Assembly: GCA_015680685.1 (NCBI GenBank)
Contig: MNCI01003605.1
Span: forward strand, 670,835-703,113
DNA length: 32,279 bases
Reading direction: 5' to 3'
Source of the DNA: Gnetum montanum
Taxonomy: Eukaryota > Streptophyta > Gnetopsida > Gnetales > Gnetaceae
Shown here piece by piece: positions 29,649-32,279 of the stretch. The notes under the pieces were generated by a model. It was given only the letters and a program-made list of their open reading frames with translations. It was not told the origin of the DNA and made no database searches. Both the position numbers and the translations under genes were made by a program. Positions within the stretch are counted from its first letter, which is position 1. Every line of letters starts with the position of its first letter.

Positions 29649-30830
29649 TTAGATGTAGTATGGCTTGAGGTACGAGTGATTCACTAGGTTTACAAACTCA
29701 TTGCCATCCATGTTTGCCAACTTGAAGGCCTCATTCCCAAAGACTTTTGTAACCATGTATGGACCTTCCCAGTTGGCTGAGAATTTGTTCACATGCTCAT
29801 GGATAGCCTTGAGAACAAGGTCTCCCTTCTGTATTGGTCATTGATGTAGGTTTTCATGGTGTTTTTACCATTTCTTATTTTGGTAATGCTCTATGCGATC
29901 CAATTTTTGCACACGCTCCTCCTCTATTGAGTTGAGATCGATGATCCGCAACTCGTTGTTCTGGGCTTCGCTTACGACATTGGATAGGATCATCTGGAGT
30001 GATGGTACCTACAACTCAAGAGGTAACACTACTTCAAATCCATAGACAAGACTATAAGGTGTCTTACCTATCGCAGTCCTGCATGTCATGCTATAATCCC
30101 ACAACACATAGAGGATTTGCTCATGCCATCGCCTGTTGCTATTCTTGAGCATCCTTTTTATCAAGTTAATGATGGACTTATTTGTAGCCTCTGCCTACCT
30201 GTTCACCTGTGGGTAATATGGCAAGGAGAATGATTGCCTGATGCTAAGATTGTTGTAGAAGGTTTAGGTTTCTACACTACTGAATTGTGGCCCATTGTTG
30301 ATTACAATAGTCATCGGAAGCCCAAACCTTGTCACGATGTTATCAAAGATGAAGTGGCAAATCTGCTAAGATGTAGTTTTCCTCAGGGGAATAGCTTCCA
30401 CGCACTTGGTAAAATACTCGGTGGCTGTGATGATGAAGCTATGCCCTACGGAAAACTTAGGTGTGATAGGTGCTATGAGGTCTAATCCCCATTGCTGGAA
30501 AGGCCACGTGATCTGCATCAGGTATAGCTCTATAGGTGAAACGTGTATGAGATTTGCATATCTCTGGCACATATCACACATCTTGACTTTTTCCAGGAAA
30601 TCATGCTCCATTTGAGGCCAATAGTACCCTAGATGTCTAATTTTTTCCACCATAGCCCTAGGTGCTATGTGTCCACCACATAATCCTTCGTGTACTTCAT
30701 TGACAACCTTCTGCTCTTGCCCCTTATTTATCCATGCCATCAATATCCCGTCTGTTGGCACATTTGGCCATTCTATGGAATAGTAAGAGTCATCTTGAAC
30801 ATTATTGTAAGAGTAGGAGAATGTGAATGT
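29649..30830 (-). pseudogene. Integrase of element D
   Basis: Minus strand. The zinc-binding HHCC domain reads VHEGLCGGH...CDMCQRY (near 30580-30700). The catalytic core has WGLDLIAPI (first Asp), ATEYFTKCVEAIPL, INNGPQF (the second catalytic Asp is Asn) and AEATNKSI (Glu). The C-terminal domain reads NKFSANWEGPYMVTKVFGNE and ends HSYLKPYYI with a TAA at 29649-29651, the usual end of a Tat pol ORF. About five in-frame stops lie between. It would insert element cDNA into chromosomes. The N-terminal linker to RNase H is recognisable to about 30800, after which the reading stops and unrelated sequence begins. Confidence 0.85.
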
Positions 30831-32279
30831 GTTATTTCATATCATTGGTATGGAATCTAGGGGGTGGCCCAAAATGGAATATTGGTGTGGAAAACAAAGA
30901 ATACTAGGAATAATCATGTTGCTACATACAATAGTCCAAAAATATATTTTTTTAAAAAGGAGAGAAGATATACTACCACAGCATCTTTTTAGTCTCTCAA
31001 AATAATAAAATTTTTAATATGGAGAAATGTCGATTCGAGCTTCAAAGGTTACCCAGGGTGAGAGTCATGGAAATGGAGAAGATATGAGTTGCAATCTCTG
31101 AATAAGTCAAAATAGCAAAACCAAAAAAAAAACAGAGATCATTTCATAAATGACGCAGGCCTACATTTTGAATATTCTCCGTTAAAAATGCATTCAAATC
31201 ACGACCCTGGTTTAGACGTGCATAACTGTAGAAGGTTTCGGATCTACAAAAAAAATGCAAAGAAAGCAAAAACGAAGTGATGTAGAATAGGAAAAGGCCC
31301 TAAATTTCTCTGAAATCATGGTCCCATGGTGCTACACCTTCTTAATTCGCTGGAAGAAACGGCATGGTTCCTGTCAATGCATTGACCCAAACCCTTGCCG
31401 TAATAAAAAACTTTCCCGCAATAGGAGGAGCCCCTAAGGTTGTTGCTACCCATCAGAGCTTCGCGATGGCAATTCTTTTAATTTCAGTAACAAAATATTT
31501 AGTTTCGAGTTTCTATTTCAGACCTGCGCCTTCAACGCCATCACAGACGCTCTCAGAAAGATCCACAAGGTGCGCACTGCACAGAGGATTTTCGGGCAGT
31601 TGCAGGGTCGTTTCGTAACTTACCTTAATCTTTCCTATAATCGATGCCTCAAAAGGGGCCTCCATGGCTCAGAACATTTCTAAAAAATAAATCCACCGCA
31701 AATCCAACCACCGCTGTGAGTTGCAATACTTTTTTGCAAGGATTCTCTAGCTACGACCTCACCAAACAAGCCTGGGCTTTCACAAGGAATACATTTCAAA
31801 TTTTTTAGGTGGTGAAAAATGGCAATCACAAATGTCATTCTCCCTGGAACCTACAATCCGAAACAGCAGCCATGCCCGATGCCAAAGCATTCAATATTGC
31901 GTACTAGTCCACAAAACGCAGCAACAAAGACACAAAGGCACACTGAGACAAGTGTCAAGAGATATTTTGGGCCGATGCTGGTAAATCAAAGCTGCAGTTC
32001 ATCAAAAATAAAATTTTAAATGGTCTGCTGATTAATTTAATTCAGCAATGACACAATTTCACCTATGCTAGTAGCATGAAGCCCTAGTTTTAGACTTATC
32101 TTTTAATTTAATTATTCCAAGGCTTCAAGACATTATTTCTCAAACATTATTACTACCCATAACATAATTGTAATATTAATGATAAAATATTTGTAATATT
32201 ATATTTATAATATTTACAACTATTGGTGTTAGCATAAATTCCTCCTAACTTTATGTACAACTTCCCAACTACTTAACTT
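30831..32279. other. Unassigned AT-rich sequence right of the integrase
   Basis: RNase H and RT of element D should lie here, but no pol coding was found on either strand. The last 140 bases are very AT-rich. The stretch 31320-31670 keeps more CpG than its surroundings. The interval may be a further insertion or the product of a deletion or rearrangement. Confidence 0.4.
31624..31665 (-). CDS. Candidate 5' coding exon (speculative)
   Basis: The minus strand has GAGCCATGGAGGCC, a strong start context, then 14 codons (MEAPFEASIIGKIK) ending exactly at a GTAAGT donor. On the plus strand the same area has a TTTCTATTTCAG acceptor near 31521 followed by CAFNAITDALRKIHK. The two readings exclude each other as overlapping host exons, and neither is recognised. 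Confidence 0.15.

Larger units (their letters stand above)
26006..30830 (-). mobile_element. LTR retrotransposon D (partial)
   Basis: Right to left: integrase, type 3 array, antisense ORF fragments, polypurine tract, 3' LTR. It is inserted in gag of element C. Its continuation to the right is lost or displaced from about 30831. Confidence 0.75.

Noticed and set aside
1-32279. tRNA, rRNA or snoRNA genes
   Set aside because: No cloverleaf with A/B box consensus or rRNA core sequence was noticed by eye; a tRNA scan would be needed to exclude them fully.

Overview
The window reads as a transposon-rich stretch of a nuclear land-plant genome, probably a large one. Almost everything recognisable is a nest of Ty3/gypsy LTR retrotransposons of one family. 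The pol fragment carries a gypsy RNase H followed by a second, plant/archaeal-type RNase H, which is a hallmark of the Tat lineage. LTRs are long (about 1.5-1.8 kb), start TGAAACACC and end TACA, and have a TATA box in the middle. The species cannot be named from this sequence. No intact host gene, rRNA, tRNA or CRISPR array was seen.

Layout (sense of elements A-D is the minus strand). Element A, youngest: gag 1-2333 with one in-frame stop, leader with primer binding site, 5' LTR 2581-4043; the rest lies off the left edge. Element A interrupts element B at 4044. Element B, read right to left: 5' LTR 13177-14957, PBS, gag and protease remnants 12776 to about 9010, a short tandem array, then an antisense gene on the plus strand (4044-8433). 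Element B itself sits inside element C, in the RNase H coding region at 14957/14958. Element C: RT and two RNase H domains 14958-17122, tandem array 17171-17600, a second copy of the plus-strand antisense gene (TATA at 17742, ATG at 17863, stop at 24002), tandem array 24186-24370, protease and gag remnants to 26005. That gene copy is split by an inverted solo LTR (20198-21769) with perfect 5-bp target duplications (CTTTA). Element D inserted into gag of element C at 26005/26006: 3' LTR 26006-27844, polypurine tract, unrecognised plus-strand ORF fragments 27900-28900, tandem array, integrase 29649 to about 30830. From about 30831 to the right edge the sequence is unassigned.

The most interesting object is the antisense gene. 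By comparing the two copies I derived eight exons with matching splice sites and phases. Exons 2-3 resemble an FCP1/NLI-interacting-factor-like phosphatase (HAD fold) whose catalytic aspartates are replaced in both copies. Later exons hold a domain with weak resemblance to plant mobile-domain proteins, an acidic repeat, a coiled coil and an acidic tail. The gene lies between protease and reverse transcriptase, with a related short tandem array on each side, and the protease-array-gene arrangement is the same in elements B and C. This looks like an intron-containing gene carried in antisense by a retrotransposon family and amplified with it. Both copies here are decayed.

Decay is mostly C-to-T type: premature stops are predominantly TAG, as expected from loss of methylated CAG/CTG sites in silenced plant transposons. 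Coordinates of pseudogene edges are approximate; LTR termini, target duplications and splice sites were read directly.
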